From: Cryobacterium zongtaii
Lineage (GTDB): Bacteria > Actinomycetota > Actinomycetes > Actinomycetales > Microbacteriaceae
Length of the DNA: 64,000 bases
Reading direction: 5' to 3'
Assembly (NCBI RefSeq): GCF_002909375.1
Contig: NZ_PPXD01000006.1
Coordinates: 59,763-123,762 of the forward strand
The position numbers were made by a program, and so were the translations under genes. The notes below the pieces were generated by a model. The model did no database searches, was not told the origin of the DNA, and saw only the letters and a list, made by a program, of their open reading frames with translations. Numbering within the stretch: the stretch's first letter is position 1; every line of letters starts with the position of its first letter. Below are positions 34,179-43,349 of the stretch, piece by piece.

Positions 34179-35600
34179 TCAGGCGGACGGAACCGCCACG
34201 GCCGCGGGCGCCTCGTCGCGGCCGACCCGGCCCACCAGCAGCAGGCCGCCGACCGCAAGCAGCGCCGAGAGCGTGAACGAGGCCGTATAGGTGGCGGTGC
34301 CGCCCAGCGGCGCGAAGGCCACGAACACCACGGCCGTGGCCGCCAGGGCCAGCGCCGCGCCGATGGAGTCGGCGATCAGTAGCGCGGAAGAGTTGAAGCC
34401 CTGCTGCTGGGGCGCCGACAGCCGCAGCACCCGGCCGCTCTGCCGCGGCACAAGGGTGCCCATGCCGGCCCCGGCAACGGCCCAGCCGGCGATGGCGACG
34501 GCGGGCGCCAGGCCCAGGGCGCTGGTCAGCGCCGACGCGGCGATCGCCACCAGCAGCAACGCGCTGCCCAGCAGCATGCTGCCCGCATCGCTGAGAACCG
34601 TGGCATACCGCCCCTGCAACCAGGACGCCAGAGCCCAGGTGACCCCCGCGCAACTCAACGCCAGCCCGGCCAACACGGGGGAAAGCCGGTACTCGCCGGT
34701 GAGCAGCGCCGGCAGGTACACCTCGGTGGAGAGGAACGCCCCCGACACCAACCCGCGGATCGTCATCACCACGGGCAGTCCACGCCGGCCGCTGAGCGTC
34801 CCGGCCGGCAGCAGCGGACGCAGCGCCACCCCGGCCAGCACGAACGCGGCGCCGGTGCCCACCCACAGCAGCGCGCCGGGCAGCTGCGCCGCCATCGACG
34901 CGCAGAGCACCGCCGCCGCCGCACCCAGCGACCACAGCGTTCGCGACAGCCGCCACGGTTCCCGCACACCGACCGGCCGCTCCCGCTCCGCCGCCGCGAT
35001 CGCAACCAGCCCGGGCCGCAGCATCCCCATCGCCGCCACCACCAGCACCACTACGCCGAGGAACACCCACCGCCAGCTGGTGTACTCGGCCACCAGACCC
35101 GCAATGAACGGCCCGATCAGCGACGGCACCACCCAGGCGCCGGCGAAGGCGCCGAAGATCGCCGGATGCATCCGCTGCGGATACACCCGTGCGACGACCA
35201 CGTACAGCGACACGCTCAGCGCCCCGCCACCGAGGCCGTGCACCAGGCGTCCCACAATGAGGGCGGGCATGGATGCGGCGGTGCCGGCGATCACCAGGCC
35301 CACCACGAACAGAACCACGGCGGTCAGCACCACGGGCACCGGCCCCGAGCGGTCCGCCCAGTTGCCCGCGGCCACCATGCCCACTACGCCCACGGCGAGC
35401 GGACCGGAGAACGCCAGGGCGTACAACGAGTCGCCGTCCAGCGCCGCACTGATGATGGGCATGACCGTGGTCACGGCCAAGGCCTCGAACGCGGCCAGGA
35501 AGATCAGCGCGAGGATCCCGACGGTGACCCAGACGTGCTCCCGGCCGAAGATCGAGGCCGGGCGCAGGGGGACCGAAGGCGGCGAGGAGGGGAGTGGCAC
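34179..35600 (-). CDS. MFS transporter, drug-exporter type
   Basis: A 473-residue protein with 12 to 14 predicted helices. Motif A appears as GNWADRSGPVPVVL after helix 2, and GRLVHGLGGGALSVSLYVVVARVYPQ matches the helix 4-5 region of proton-driven exporters. The GTG start at 35600 lies seven bases after a -10 box, so the message is probably leaderless. The promoter has the 19-base spacer and palindrome typical of MerR control. Substrate unknown. Confidence 0.85.
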   Translation of the reverse strand: MPLPSSPPSVPLRPASIFGREHVWVTVGILALIFLAAFEALAVTTVMPIISAALDGDSLYALAFSGPLAVGVVGMVAAGNWADRSGPVPVVLTAVVLFVVGLVIAGTAASMPALIVGRLVHGLGGGALSVSLYVVVARVYPQRMHPAIFGAFAGAWVVPSLIGPFIAGLVAEYTSWRWVFLGVVVLVVAAMGMLRPGLVAIAAAERERPVGVREPWRLSRTLWSLGAAAAVLCASMAAQLPGALLWVGTGAAFVLAGVALRPLLPAGTLSGRRGLPVVMTIRGLVSGAFLSTEVYLPALLTGEYRLSPVLAGLALSCAGVTWALASWLQGRYATVLSDAGSMLLGSALLLVAIAASALTSALGLAPAVAIAGWAVAGAGMGTLVPRQSGRVLRLSAPQQQGFNSSALLIADSIGAALALAATAVVFVAFAPLGGTATYTASFTLSALLAVGGLLLVGRVGRDEAPAAVAVPSA

Positions 35601-35607
35601 GAGAGCG

Positions 35608-35638
35608 ATAGTAAGACCTCAACCGTGGTTGAGGTCAA
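35608..35638 (-). promoter_or_regulatory. MerR-type promoter and operator of the exporter
   Basis: On the minus strand TTGACC (35638-35633) and TACTAT (35613-35608) are separated by 19 bases. The spacer and -35 carry a perfect inverted repeat: GACCTCAACC, two bases, then GGTTGAGGTC (35615-35636). This overlong spacer with a palindrome between the boxes is the mark of MerR/SoxR-type activators, which untwist DNA to align the boxes. No MerR gene lies in the window. Confidence 0.82.
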
Positions 35639-35741
35639 CCCGAGCGGATGCGGCCACAACGACAGCCGGCAGCCGCCCGCCGCACACCCGCCGAACCGTT
35701 CCGGCCCGCACTGACTGTAGCTTCGGCGACAGTTGGGCGTT

Positions 35742-35775
35742 AAAAACGGAAACGCCCGCTCGAAAGCGGGCGTTT
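35742..35775 (-). terminator. Intrinsic terminator of tRNA-Ser
   Basis: AAACGCCCGCT (35750-35760), a CGAA loop and AGCGGGCGTTT (35765-35775) form an 11-base-pair stem. On the minus strand a T-run (35746-35742) follows. It starts four bases after the tRNA 3' end. Confidence 0.88.
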
Positions 35776-35778
35776 CAC

Positions 35779-35866
35779 TGGCGGAGAATGGGGGATTCGA
35801 ACCCCCGAGGGCTTTCACCCAACACGCTTTCCAAGCGTGCGCCATAGGCCACTAGGCGAATTCTCC
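35779..35866 (-). tRNA. tRNA-Ser, anticodon GGA
   Basis: Read on the minus strand, GGAGAAT at 35866 pairs with ATTCTCC near the 3' end, followed by the discriminator G and an encoded CCA. The anticodon stem CACGC/GCGTG holds the loop TTGGAAA with anticodon GGA, reading UCC and UCU. A long variable arm typical of serine tRNAs precedes the TTCGAAT T-loop. Length is 88 bases with CCA. Confidence 0.95.
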
Positions 35867-35954
35867 TGAGCCGGCCGAATCGTGAAGACAACGACCAGGG
35901 AAAATCTTACCTGCTTCCGGGGGCCCCGAGTGACACGTCACCAAACCGCCGGTT

Positions 35955-35983
35955 TTGGGCCCGGGGCCCGGACGCCCTAAACT
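35955..35983 (+). promoter_or_regulatory. Promoter of the SRP RNA gene
   Basis: TTGGGC (35955-35960) and TAAACT (35978-35983) with a 17-base spacer lie about seven bases before the proposed RNA start. Confidence 0.65.
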
Positions 35984-35989
35984 GGCAAT

Positions 35990-36079
35990 GGCTCCTCGCG
36001 TGGCGCTATCTCAGCCAACTCCCCCAGGACGGAAACGTAGCAAGGGTAACTGGGCTCTGGTGGGTGCGCGAGGAGTTTT
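35990..36079 (+). ncRNA. ffs: Signal recognition particle RNA, small bacterial type
   Basis: The 5' GGCTCCTCGCG pairs with the 3' CGCGAGGAG, followed by TTTTA. The apical region has CCAGGACGGAAACG and AGCAAGGGTAACTGGG, the conserved internal loops that bind Ffh. Length of about 90 bases fits the 4.5S class. It is divergent from tRNA-Ser. The exact ends are estimated. Confidence 0.88.
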
Positions 36080-36207
36080 ACTTTGCCCGGATGCTGCCCG
36101 GATGCGCCCCCGAGTGCGCCCCGGATGCGAACCGGTCAGCCTAGCCCTATCGCCGGCGAGCAAAGGGGACCAACGTCCCCCCGGAGCAGGAATCGTCGCT
36201 CCTAGAC

Positions 36208-36236
36208 TTGGACGGCGCCTGTGGCGCCCATAGAGC
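36208..36236 (+). promoter_or_regulatory. Probable promoter of the phosphoketolase operon
   Basis: TTGGAC (36208-36213) and TAGAGC (36231-36236) are 17 bases apart. The spacer contains GGCGCC, three bases, GGCGCC, a repeat that is both direct and inverted and could be a regulator site. Confidence 0.5.
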
Positions 36237-36250
36237 ACTTGGAGTCCGTG

Positions 36251-38722
36251 ATGGTTCATTCGTCCAACGCCACCTCATTCACCTGGCCCAGCCGCCTGCC
36301 GCACGCGTTGAGCGCCGAAGCTCTCGCCAGCGTCGACGCGTGGTGGCGAGCCTCGAACTACCTCTCGGTCGGGCAGATCTACCTGCTCGACAACCCGCTG
36401 CTGCGGGAGCCGCTCCAGAAAGAGCACATCAAACCGCGGCTGCTCGGCCACTGGGGAACCACCCCCGGCCTCAACTTCCTCTACGCGCACCTGAACCGGG
36501 TCATCCGCGAACGCGAGATCAGCACACTCTACATCACCGGCCCCGGCCACGGCGGGCCCGGCATGGTCGCCAACGCCTACCTCGACGGCACCTACTCCGA
36601 GGTCTACTCGAGCATCGACCAGTCCGAAGACGGCATCAAGGGCCTGTTCCGCCAGTTCTCCTTCCCCGGCGGCATCCCCAGCCACGCCTCACCCGAGACC
36701 CCCGGCTCGATCCACGAGGGCGGTGAGCTCGGCTACGCGCTCAGCCACGCCTACGGCGCCGCGTTCGACAACCCCGACCTGCTCGTGGCCGCCGTCGTCG
36801 GTGACGGCGAGGCCGAAACCGGCCCGCTGGCCACCAGCTGGCACTCCAACAAGTTCGTCGACCCGCTGCAGGATGGCGTCGTGCTGCCGATCCTGCACCT
36901 CAACGGCTACAAGATCGCCAACCCCACCATCCTGGCCCGCATCCCCGAGAGCGAACTGCTCGAACTCATGCGCGGCTACGGCCACAACCCGCACATCGTC
37001 TCCGGCGGTTTCGACGGCGAAGACCCCCTCGCCGTGCACCAGCGCATGGCGCAGACCATGGACGAGGTGCTCAACGAAATCGCCTCGATCAAGCGCGCCG
37101 CCCTCGCCGGCGACACCAGCCGGCCGCGCTGGCCGATGATCATCCTGCGCACCCCCAAGGGCTGGACCTGCCCGCCCGTCATCGACGGCGTGCAGGTGGA
37201 AGACTCCTGGCGTTCGCACCAGGTGCCGCTCGTCAACGCCCGCGACACCCAGTCGCACACCGACGTGCTCGAATCCTGGCTGCGTTCGTACCGTCCGGAG
37301 GAACTCTTCGACGACGCCGGCGCCCCCGCCGCCAACATCACCGCGCTCGCCCCGCACGGCGACCTGCGCATGAGCGCCAACCCCGTCGCCAACGGCGGGC
37401 TGCTGCGCCGCGAGCTCAAGCTGCCCAACTTCCGCGACTACGCGGTGGAGGTGCCGACCCCCGGCGCCACCGTCGACGAGGCCACCAAGGTGCTCGGCAT
37501 CTGGATGGCCGACGTCATCCGCCAGAACCCGGACAACTTCCGCATCTTCGGACCCGACGAGACCGCATCCAACCGGCTCGCACCATCCGTCTACGCCGCC
37601 ACCGACAAGCAGTGGAACGGCGAATACCTGCCCGAAGACACCAACCTTGCCCGCGCGGGCCGGGTCATGGAGATGCTCAGCGAGCACCAGTGCCAGGGCT
37701 GGCTCGAGGGCTACCTGCTCACCGGCCGGCACGGCGTCTTCAACTGCTACGAAGCATTCATCCACATCATCGACTCGATGTTCAACCAGCACGCCAAGTG
37801 GCTCAAGGTCACCCGCGAGATCCCGTGGCGCCGCTCCATCTCGAGCCTGAACTACCTGCTCTCCTCGCACGTCTGGCGCCAGGACCACAACGGATTCAGC
37901 CACCAGGACCCCGGTTTCATCGACCACGTCGTGAACAAGAGCGCCGACGTCGTGCGGGTGTACCTGCCCTTCGACGCCAACACCCTGCTGTCGATCTACG
38001 ACCACTGCCTGCGCAGCGTCGACTACGTCAACGTGGTCGTCGCCGGCAAGCAGCCGGCGCCGAACTGGCTCACCATGGATCAGGCCGTCGCGCACTGCGA
38101 GCGGGGCCTGGGCATCTTCGAGTGGGCCGGTACCGAGATTCCCGGCACCGAACCCGACGTGGTGCTCGCCGCCGCCGGCGAGGTGCCCACCCTCGAGGTG
38201 CTCGCCGCCGCCAAGATCCTGCGCGAGGCCATGCCCGACCTCAGCGTGCGCGTGGTCAACGTGGTCGACCTGATGCGCCTGCAGAGCGAGGACGACCACC
38301 CGCACGGCCTGAGCGACCGGGAGTTCGACGCCTACTTCACCGCGAACAAGCCCATCGTGTTCGCCTACCACGGCTACCCGTGGCTGATCCACCGGCTCAC
38401 CTACAAGCGCCACGGCCATGGCAACCTGCACGCCCGCGGGTACAAGGAGAACGGGACGACGACGACGCCGTTCGACATGGTCATGCTCAACGACCTCGAC
38501 CGGTACCACCTGGTGATGGATGTCATCGACCGGGTGCCCGGACTCGGAGCCCGCGCCGGACTGCTTCGCCAGCAGATGCAGGATGCCCGCCTGCGTGCCC
38601 GGCAGTACACCCGCGATCACGGAGAAGACATTCCCGAGGTCACCGACTGGGTGTGGGCTGGGAACGATGCCGCGGCAGCCGCTGCGCGCGCACTAGATAC
38701 CACCGGCGGGGATAACGTATAA
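36251..38722 (+). CDS. xfp: Xylulose-5-phosphate/fructose-6-phosphate phosphoketolase
   Basis: An 823-residue thiamine-diphosphate enzyme. [34 protein letters not shown] and [19 protein letters not shown] are phosphoketolase signatures; the last binds thiamine diphosphate and magnesium. It splits xylulose 5-phosphate, and often fructose 6-phosphate, into acetyl-phosphate plus a triose or tetrose phosphate. ATG at 36251 follows GGAG at six bases. Its stop is two bases before pta, and ackA follows, so acetyl-phosphate made here goes directly to acetyl-CoA or acetate plus ATP. Pentose sugars from the two sugar loci would enter here. Confidence 0.96.
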   Translation: MVHSSNATSFTWPSRLPHALSAEALASVDAWWRASNYLSVGQIYLLDNPLLREPLQKEHIKPRLLGHWGTTPGLNFLYAHLNRVIREREISTLYITGPGHGGPGMVANAYLDGTYSEVYSSIDQSEDGIKGLFRQFSFPGGIPSHASPETPGSIHEGGELGYALSHAYGAAFDNPDLLVAAVVGDGEAETGPLATSWHSNKFVDPLQDGVVLPILHLNGYKIANPTILARIPESELLELMRGYGHNPHIVSGGFDGEDPLAVHQRMAQTMDEVLNEIASIKRAALAGDTSRPRWPMIILRTPKGWTCPPVIDGVQVEDSWRSHQVPLVNARDTQSHTDVLESWLRSYRPEELFDDAGAPAANITALAPHGDLRMSANPVANGGLLRRELKLPNFRDYAVEVPTPGATVDEATKVLGIWMADVIRQNPDNFRIFGPDETASNRLAPSVYAATDKQWNGEYLPEDTNLARAGRVMEMLSEHQCQGWLEGYLLTGRHGVFNCYEAFIHIIDSMFNQHAKWLKVTREIPWRRSISSLNYLLSSHVWRQDHNGFSHQDPGFIDHVVNKSADVVRVYLPFDANTLLSIYDHCLRSVDYVNVVVAGKQPAPNWLTMDQAVAHCERGLGIFEWAGTEIPGTEPDVVLAAAGEVPTLEVLAAAKILREAMPDLSVRVVNVVDLMRLQSEDDHPHGLSDREFDAYFTANKPIVFAYHGYPWLIHRLTYKRHGHGNLHARGYKENGTTTTPFDMVMLNDLDRYHLVMDVIDRVPGLGARAGLLRQQMQDARLRARQYTRDHGEDIPEVTDWVWAGNDAAAAAARALDTTGGDNV

Positions 38723-38724
38723 CC

Positions 38725-40941
38725 GTGGCTCGAAGCATTTACATCACCTCCGCCGAGGGAAATACCGGCAAATCTACTATCGCCCTGGGTGTTCTTGACA
38801 CCCTGTTGCACTCCATCGAGCGGGTGGGTGTCTTCCGTCCGATCGCTCGCTCCAAGCACAAGCCCGACTATGTGCTGGAACTCCTGCTCAATCACCTGCA
38901 GGCCCGCAAGCCCGTCGGTACCCACTCCGTCGCGCAGCCGGCGCTCAGTTACGACGAGTGCGTCGGCGTCACCTACGACGACGTGCACGCCGACCCGGAT
39001 GCCGCGCTGGCGCGCATCGTGGCCCGTTACAAGGCCGTCGAAGCGCAGTGTGACGCCGTCGTGGTCATCGGCAGCGACTTCACCGACGTCGGAAGCCCGA
39101 CCGAACTGGCCTACAACGCCCGCATCGCCGCGAACCTCGGCGTGCCGGTGTTGCTCGTGCTGGCCGGCCGGGTGGCCTTCGGTCAGGGCGAGGGGCTCAA
39201 CCAGAGCGACCAGCTCGGCCAGAGCGAACCGCGCACCAGTGACGACATCCGCCAGCTCACCGATGTGGCCCTGACCGAACTCGCGTCAGAGCACGTCTCG
39301 CTGCTGGGCGTCGTGGTCAACCGCGCCGACCCCGCCAACCTCAACGGCCTCATCGCCGCGGTGCGCGAGGGCGTCGACAACACCCCGGCCACTGCGGATG
39401 CGCTGCACGCCGCCGTTGTGCCGGTCTGGGCCATCCCCGAGGACGCGTTCCTCGTGGCCCCGAGCATGAAGACCATCCTCGAAGCCACCCACGGCACCCT
39501 CGTGCAGGGTGACCCGGAGCTGCTTTCCCGTGAGGCGCTCAGCGTCGTCGTGGCCGCCATGTCGATGGTCAACGTGCTGCCCCGCCTGGCCGAGGGCGCC
39601 GTCGTCGTCATCCCCAGCGACCGCCCCGAGGTGCTCCTCGCCGCCCTGATGGCCAACTCGTCCGCGACCTTCCCGTCGCTGGCCGGTGTGGTTCTCGTCG
39701 GCGGTTTCGCGCTGCCCGAGTCGATCGAGCAGCTCATGAAGGGCCTCGCCCCGTCGGTGCCGATCATCCGCACCGACCTGGCCTCCTACGAGGCGGCCCT
39801 CCGTATCACCCACACCCGCGGCCGCCTGGCCGCCGACTCGCAGCGCAAGCACGACACCGCCCTGGCGTTGTTCGAGCAGCACGTCGACGGTGCCGCCCTG
39901 CTCGACCGGCTCAAGGTGAGCCGCGCCGACGTGGTCACCCCGCTGATGTTCGAGTACACCCTGCTCGAGCGTGCCCGGCAGAACCGCATGCGCATCGTGC
40001 TGCCCGAGGGCGACGACGACCGCGTGCTGCGCGCCGCCGCCACCCTGCTGGCCCGCGATGTGGCCGACCTGATCATTCTCGGCGAAGAGTTCGAGGTGCG
40101 CTCGCGCGCCATCGGCCTGGGCCTGGACATCGCCAAGGCGCAGGTCGTCAGCCCGTTCGACGACGTGCTGCGGATGCGTTTCGCCGAGGAATACGCGCGC
40201 CTGCGCTCCCACAAGGGCGTCACCATCGACCAGGCCCGCGACGTCGTCACCGACGTCTCGTACTTCGGCACCATGATGGTGCAGCTCGGCCTGGCCGACG
40301 GCATGGTCTCCGGCGCATCGCACACCACCGCGCACACCATCCGGCCCAGCTTCGAGATCATCAAGACCCGCCCCGGTGTGTCCGTGGTCTCCAGCGTGTT
40401 CCTGATGGCCCTGGCCGACCGGGTGCTCGTCTACGGCGACTGCGCGGTCAACCCCGACCCCACCGCCGCCCAGCTGGCCGACATCGCCATCTCGGCGTCG
40501 GAGACGGCCATCGAGTTCGGCATCGAGCCGCGCATCGCGATGCTGTCGTACTCCACCGGCGTCTCCGGCAACGGAGCGGACGTCGAAAAGGTGCGGGAGG
40601 CCACCGCGATCGTTCGCGAACGCCGCCCCGACCTCGCCGTCGAAGGCCCGATCCAGTACGACGCCGCAGCGGATGCCGCCGTGGCCGCCGCCAAGATGCC
40701 GGATTCGGACGTGGCCGGCAAGGCCACCGTCTTCATCTTCCCCGACCTCAACACCGGCAACAACACCTACAAGGCGGTGCAGCGCAGCGCTGGCGCCGTG
40801 GCGATCGGCCCCGTCCTGCAGGGCCTGCGCAAACCCATCAACGACCTTTCCAGAGGAGCCCTCGTGCAGGACATCGTGAACACCGTGGCGATCACCGCCA
40901 TTCAGGCCGCATCTCTCGCAGCGGTGGTGGCAGCCGTATGA
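38725..40941 (+). CDS. pta: Phosphate acetyltransferase, long form
   Basis: A 738-residue Pta. The N-terminal half has a P-loop (SAEGNTGKSTIALG) of the BioD/DRTGG type; the C-terminal third is the catalytic acetyltransferase domain with RIVLPEGDDDRVLRAA and the final FPDLNTGNNTYKAVQRSA. It interconverts acetyl-phosphate and acetyl-CoA. GTG start two bases after xfp; stop overlaps ackA by four bases. The extra N-terminal half, shared with E. coli Pta, allows metabolite regulation. Confidence 0.96.
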   Translation: MARSIYITSAEGNTGKSTIALGVLDTLLHSIERVGVFRPIARSKHKPDYVLELLLNHLQARKPVGTHSVAQPALSYDECVGVTYDDVHADPDAALARIVARYKAVEAQCDAVVVIGSDFTDVGSPTELAYNARIAANLGVPVLLVLAGRVAFGQGEGLNQSDQLGQSEPRTSDDIRQLTDVALTELASEHVSLLGVVVNRADPANLNGLIAAVREGVDNTPATADALHAAVVPVWAIPEDAFLVAPSMKTILEATHGTLVQGDPELLSREALSVVVAAMSMVNVLPRLAEGAVVVIPSDRPEVLLAALMANSSATFPSLAGVVLVGGFALPESIEQLMKGLAPSVPIIRTDLASYEAALRITHTRGRLAADSQRKHDTALALFEQHVDGAALLDRLKVSRADVVTPLMFEYTLLERARQNRMRIVLPEGDDDRVLRAAATLLARDVADLIILGEEFEVRSRAIGLGLDIAKAQVVSPFDDVLRMRFAEEYARLRSHKGVTIDQARDVVTDVSYFGTMMVQLGLADGMVSGASHTTAHTIRPSFEIIKTRPGVSVVSSVFLMALADRVLVYGDCAVNPDPTAAQLADIAISASETAIEFGIEPRIAMLSYSTGVSGNGADVEKVREATAIVRERRPDLAVEGPIQYDAAADAAVAAAKMPDSDVAGKATVFIFPDLNTGNNTYKAVQRSAGAVAIGPVLQGLRKPINDLSRGALVQDIVNTVAITAIQAASLAAVVAAV

Positions 40942-42131
40942 CCGCCATCCTCGTCATCAACTCAGGTTCGTCCTCGTTCAAGTACCAGCTGATCGACATC
41001 GACACCGAGACCGAACTGGCCGGCGGACTCGTCGAGCGCATCGGTGAGGCCAGCGGACACGCCCGGCACACCAACACCGCCTCGGAGGCCGGCCGCCAGG
41101 AAGCGAACCTGCCGATCCCCGACCACACCGCCGGTTTCGACGTCATGATCGCCGCGTTCGCCGAGCACGGCCCGCAGCTGTCCGACGCCAACCTCATCGC
41201 CGTGGGCCACCGCGTCGTTCAGGGCGGGGCCATCTTCACCGGCCCCACCGTGATCGACGACGCCGTTCAGCAGCAGATCAGCGACCTCGCCGACCTCGCC
41301 CCGCTGCACAACCCCGCCCACGTGCAGGCCATCGTCGCCGCCCGCACCAACTTCCCCGACGTGCCGCACGTGGCCGTCTTCGACACCTCGTTCCACCTCA
41401 CCATGGCGCCGGCCGCGTACACCTACGCGATCAACACCGAGCTGGCCGCCAAGCACGACATCCGTCGTTACGGTTTCCACGGCACGTCGCACAAGTTCGT
41501 CTCAGAGGCCGCCGCCGAGTTCCTCGGCCGTCCCCTGAGCGAGCTGAAGACCATCGTGCTGCACCTCGGCAACGGTGCGTCCGCCACCGCCGTCGACGGT
41601 GGCAAGTCGATCGACACCTCGATGGGCCTCACCCCGCTGCAGGGCCTGGTCATGGGCACCCGCTCAGGCGACATCGACCCCGCCGTGCTGTTCCACCTGC
41701 ACCGCAAGGCCGGCCTGTCGATCGAAGAGCTCGACACCCTGCTCAACAAGAAGAGCGGCATGCTCGGCCTCACCGGCAACGGTGACATGCGCGACGTCGA
41801 AGACGCGGCCGTGGCCGGCGACGCCGTGGCCCAGGCCGCGCTCGACGTCTACTACCACCGCATCAGGGGCTACGTGGGCAACTACATGGCCCAGCTCGGC
41901 GGCCTCGACGTGATCGTCTTCACCGCCGGTGTCGGCGAGAACTCCGGCATCATCCGCGAGGGCGCCCTGCGCGGCCTCGAGGGCCTCGGCATCGAGATCG
42001 ACCCGGCGAAGAACGACCCGTTCTCGCGCGTCGCCCGTGTTGTGTCGACGGATGCGTCCCGCGTCACCGTGCTCGTCATCCCCACCAACGAGGAGCTCGA
42101 GATCGCCCGCGAAACCCGCGCGGTCATCTAA
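40938..42131 (+). CDS. ackA: Acetate kinase
   Basis: A 397-residue ASKHA-fold kinase. NSGSSSFKY near the start, RRYGFHGTSHKFV, LHLGNGASATAVDGGKSIDTSMG and FTAGVGENS are the standard acetate kinase blocks. It makes ATP from acetyl-phosphate. The ATG overlaps the pta stop (ATGA), so the three genes should be co-expressed. A large palindrome follows the stop. Confidence 0.97.
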   Translation: MTAILVINSGSSSFKYQLIDIDTETELAGGLVERIGEASGHARHTNTASEAGRQEANLPIPDHTAGFDVMIAAFAEHGPQLSDANLIAVGHRVVQGGAIFTGPTVIDDAVQQQISDLADLAPLHNPAHVQAIVAARTNFPDVPHVAVFDTSFHLTMAPAAYTYAINTELAAKHDIRRYGFHGTSHKFVSEAAAEFLGRPLSELKTIVLHLGNGASATAVDGGKSIDTSMGLTPLQGLVMGTRSGDIDPAVLFHLHRKAGLSIEELDTLLNKKSGMLGLTGNGDMRDVEDAAVAGDAVAQAALDVYYHRIRGYVGNYMAQLGGLDVIVFTAGVGENSGIIREGALRGLEGLGIEIDPAKNDPFSRVARVVSTDASRVTVLVIPTNEELEIARETRAVI

Positions 42132-42165
42132 CAACTCGGCCGCTGGTCGAGCTCGTCGAGACCTG

Positions 42166-42236
42166 AAGGCGGAGATTCTCCCGACACGCCGCATCTGCTG
42201 CCACGCAGCGCGGCGTGTCCCGAGAATCTCCGCCTT
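42166..42236. repeat. Large palindrome, family 3, copy A
   Basis: Arms of about 27 bases (42166-42192 and 42210-42236) pair with few mismatches: AAGGCGGAGATTCTC then CGACACGCCGC on the left, and their complements on the right. The 17-base loop holds GCTGC and GCAGC, which can pair again. It follows ackA and ends near CTTTG. A related element lies at 48435-48501. Confidence 0.85.
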
Positions 42237-42296
42237 TGCTGTCGGTCTACGCCGAGCAACGGATGCCGACCGGCCGACCGCGAGTAGAATTCCGGC

Positions 42297-42713
42297 GTGC
42301 GCACACTCCTCAACCTGATCTGGCTCGTCCTCTCCGGCTTCTGGCTGTTCCTCGGCTATGTCGCCGCCGGCATTGTGCTCTGCATCCTGATCATCACGAT
42401 CCCGTGGGGCATCGCGTCGTTCCGCATCGCCGGTTATGCGCTCTGGCCGTTCGGCCGCACCGTCGTCGCCAAGCCGTCGAGCGGAGCCTTCTCGTTCCTC
42501 GGCAACGTGATCTGGGTGATCCTGGCCGGCTGGTGGCTCGCCCTGGCCCACATCGTGTCGGGCATCGCACTCTGCATCACCATCATCGGCATCCCGCTGG
42601 GCATCGCCGACTTCAAGATGGTGCCGATCTCGCTCGCGCCGCTCGGCAAGGAAATCGTGCCCATCGGCGGCGGCGCGTTCGACCAGGCCCGCGCCCAGCG
42701 CACCGCGGCCTAG
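42297..42713 (+). CDS. yccF: YccF-domain membrane protein
   Basis: A 138-residue protein built from two YccF repeats. NLIWLVLSGFWLFLGYVAAG and NVIWVILAGWWLALAHIVSG are the matching first helices, followed by IPWGIASFRIA and IPLGIADFKM. Function unknown, though the family is widespread. TAGAAT (42285-42290) lies six bases before the GTG, so the transcript is probably leaderless. Confidence 0.9.
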   Translation: MRTLLNLIWLVLSGFWLFLGYVAAGIVLCILIITIPWGIASFRIAGYALWPFGRTVVAKPSSGAFSFLGNVIWVILAGWWLALAHIVSGIALCITIIGIPLGIADFKMVPISLAPLGKEIVPIGGGAFDQARAQRTAA

Positions 42714-42884
42714 CCGAACCATCCCGGCGCGCCAGCGCATGCCGCGCGTCCGGAGGCGCCGGGCCGCCGTGCCCGGTGGGCGATTTTCCGATTCGGCGTG
42801 ACGTTTGACGACCCGCCACCGTCCTACCCATAGCGGCGCCCGCCATCCAGGACAGGGCAGCGAGAGCCCTAAGGGGAAATGGAC

Positions 42885-43208
42885 ATGGGAAAGCTCATCT
42901 CCGGCGCCACCGAGGTCGATTTCGAGGACCGCGCGCTGGTGCACTTGCAGAGCGTCATCGGCTCCAAGCTTCGCCGCGGCGAGAGCTTCGCCCTCTTCTG
43001 GAGCGACCCGGCCGCGCCAGACGAGGCGCAGCCCAGTCTGTGGCTGCACCCCGGCATCCCGCTGTATTTCAAGTTCACCGGGACCACGACCCCCGGGCTC
43101 AACCGGGCCTGGATCGAGGTGCTCGCGACGTCGGCCGACAGTGCAGACGGGTTGCTGTTGAGCAGTGAACCGCGTGGTCGGGATGCCGACCAGAATTACA
43201 CCGACTGA
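42885..43208 (+). CDS. Small conserved Microbacteriaceae protein (DUF7882 type)
   Basis: A 107-residue protein with the family pattern MGKLI...VDFEDRALVHLQSVIGSKLRRGESF and the later LWLHPGIPLYFKF and NRAWIEVL blocks. Members are common in Microbacteriaceae and are sometimes wrongly labelled ATP-dependent DNA ligase; no ligase motif is present. I start at 42885 because AAGGGGAAA lies about eight bases upstream; the ATG at 42879 is too close. Function unknown. Confidence 0.75.
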   Translation: MGKLISGATEVDFEDRALVHLQSVIGSKLRRGESFALFWSDPAAPDEAQPSLWLHPGIPLYFKFTGTTTPGLNRAWIEVLATSADSADGLLLSSEPRGRDADQNYTD

Positions 43209-43349
43209 CCAGGCCGGAGTGAGATTTCTTCACGCTGGAGCATGACAGGTGCGGGGTTCGGACCGTCTAAGAAGCAGCAGAGCATGTCAGGCGGATGCCC
43301 GACAGGGATTTCCCACCGCACCCCGCATCATCCTTCAGAGGAGAACATC

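Noticed and set aside
32317..35622. 1101-residue minus frame joining the sigma factor to upstream sequence
   Set aside because: The upstream part is out of frame with the real exporter and YCII genes. Only the part from about 33645 down is sigma factor.
42885..43208. ATP-dependent DNA ligase, a label often given to this family
   Set aside because: The protein is only 107 residues, with no KxDG motif or nucleotidyltransferase fold.
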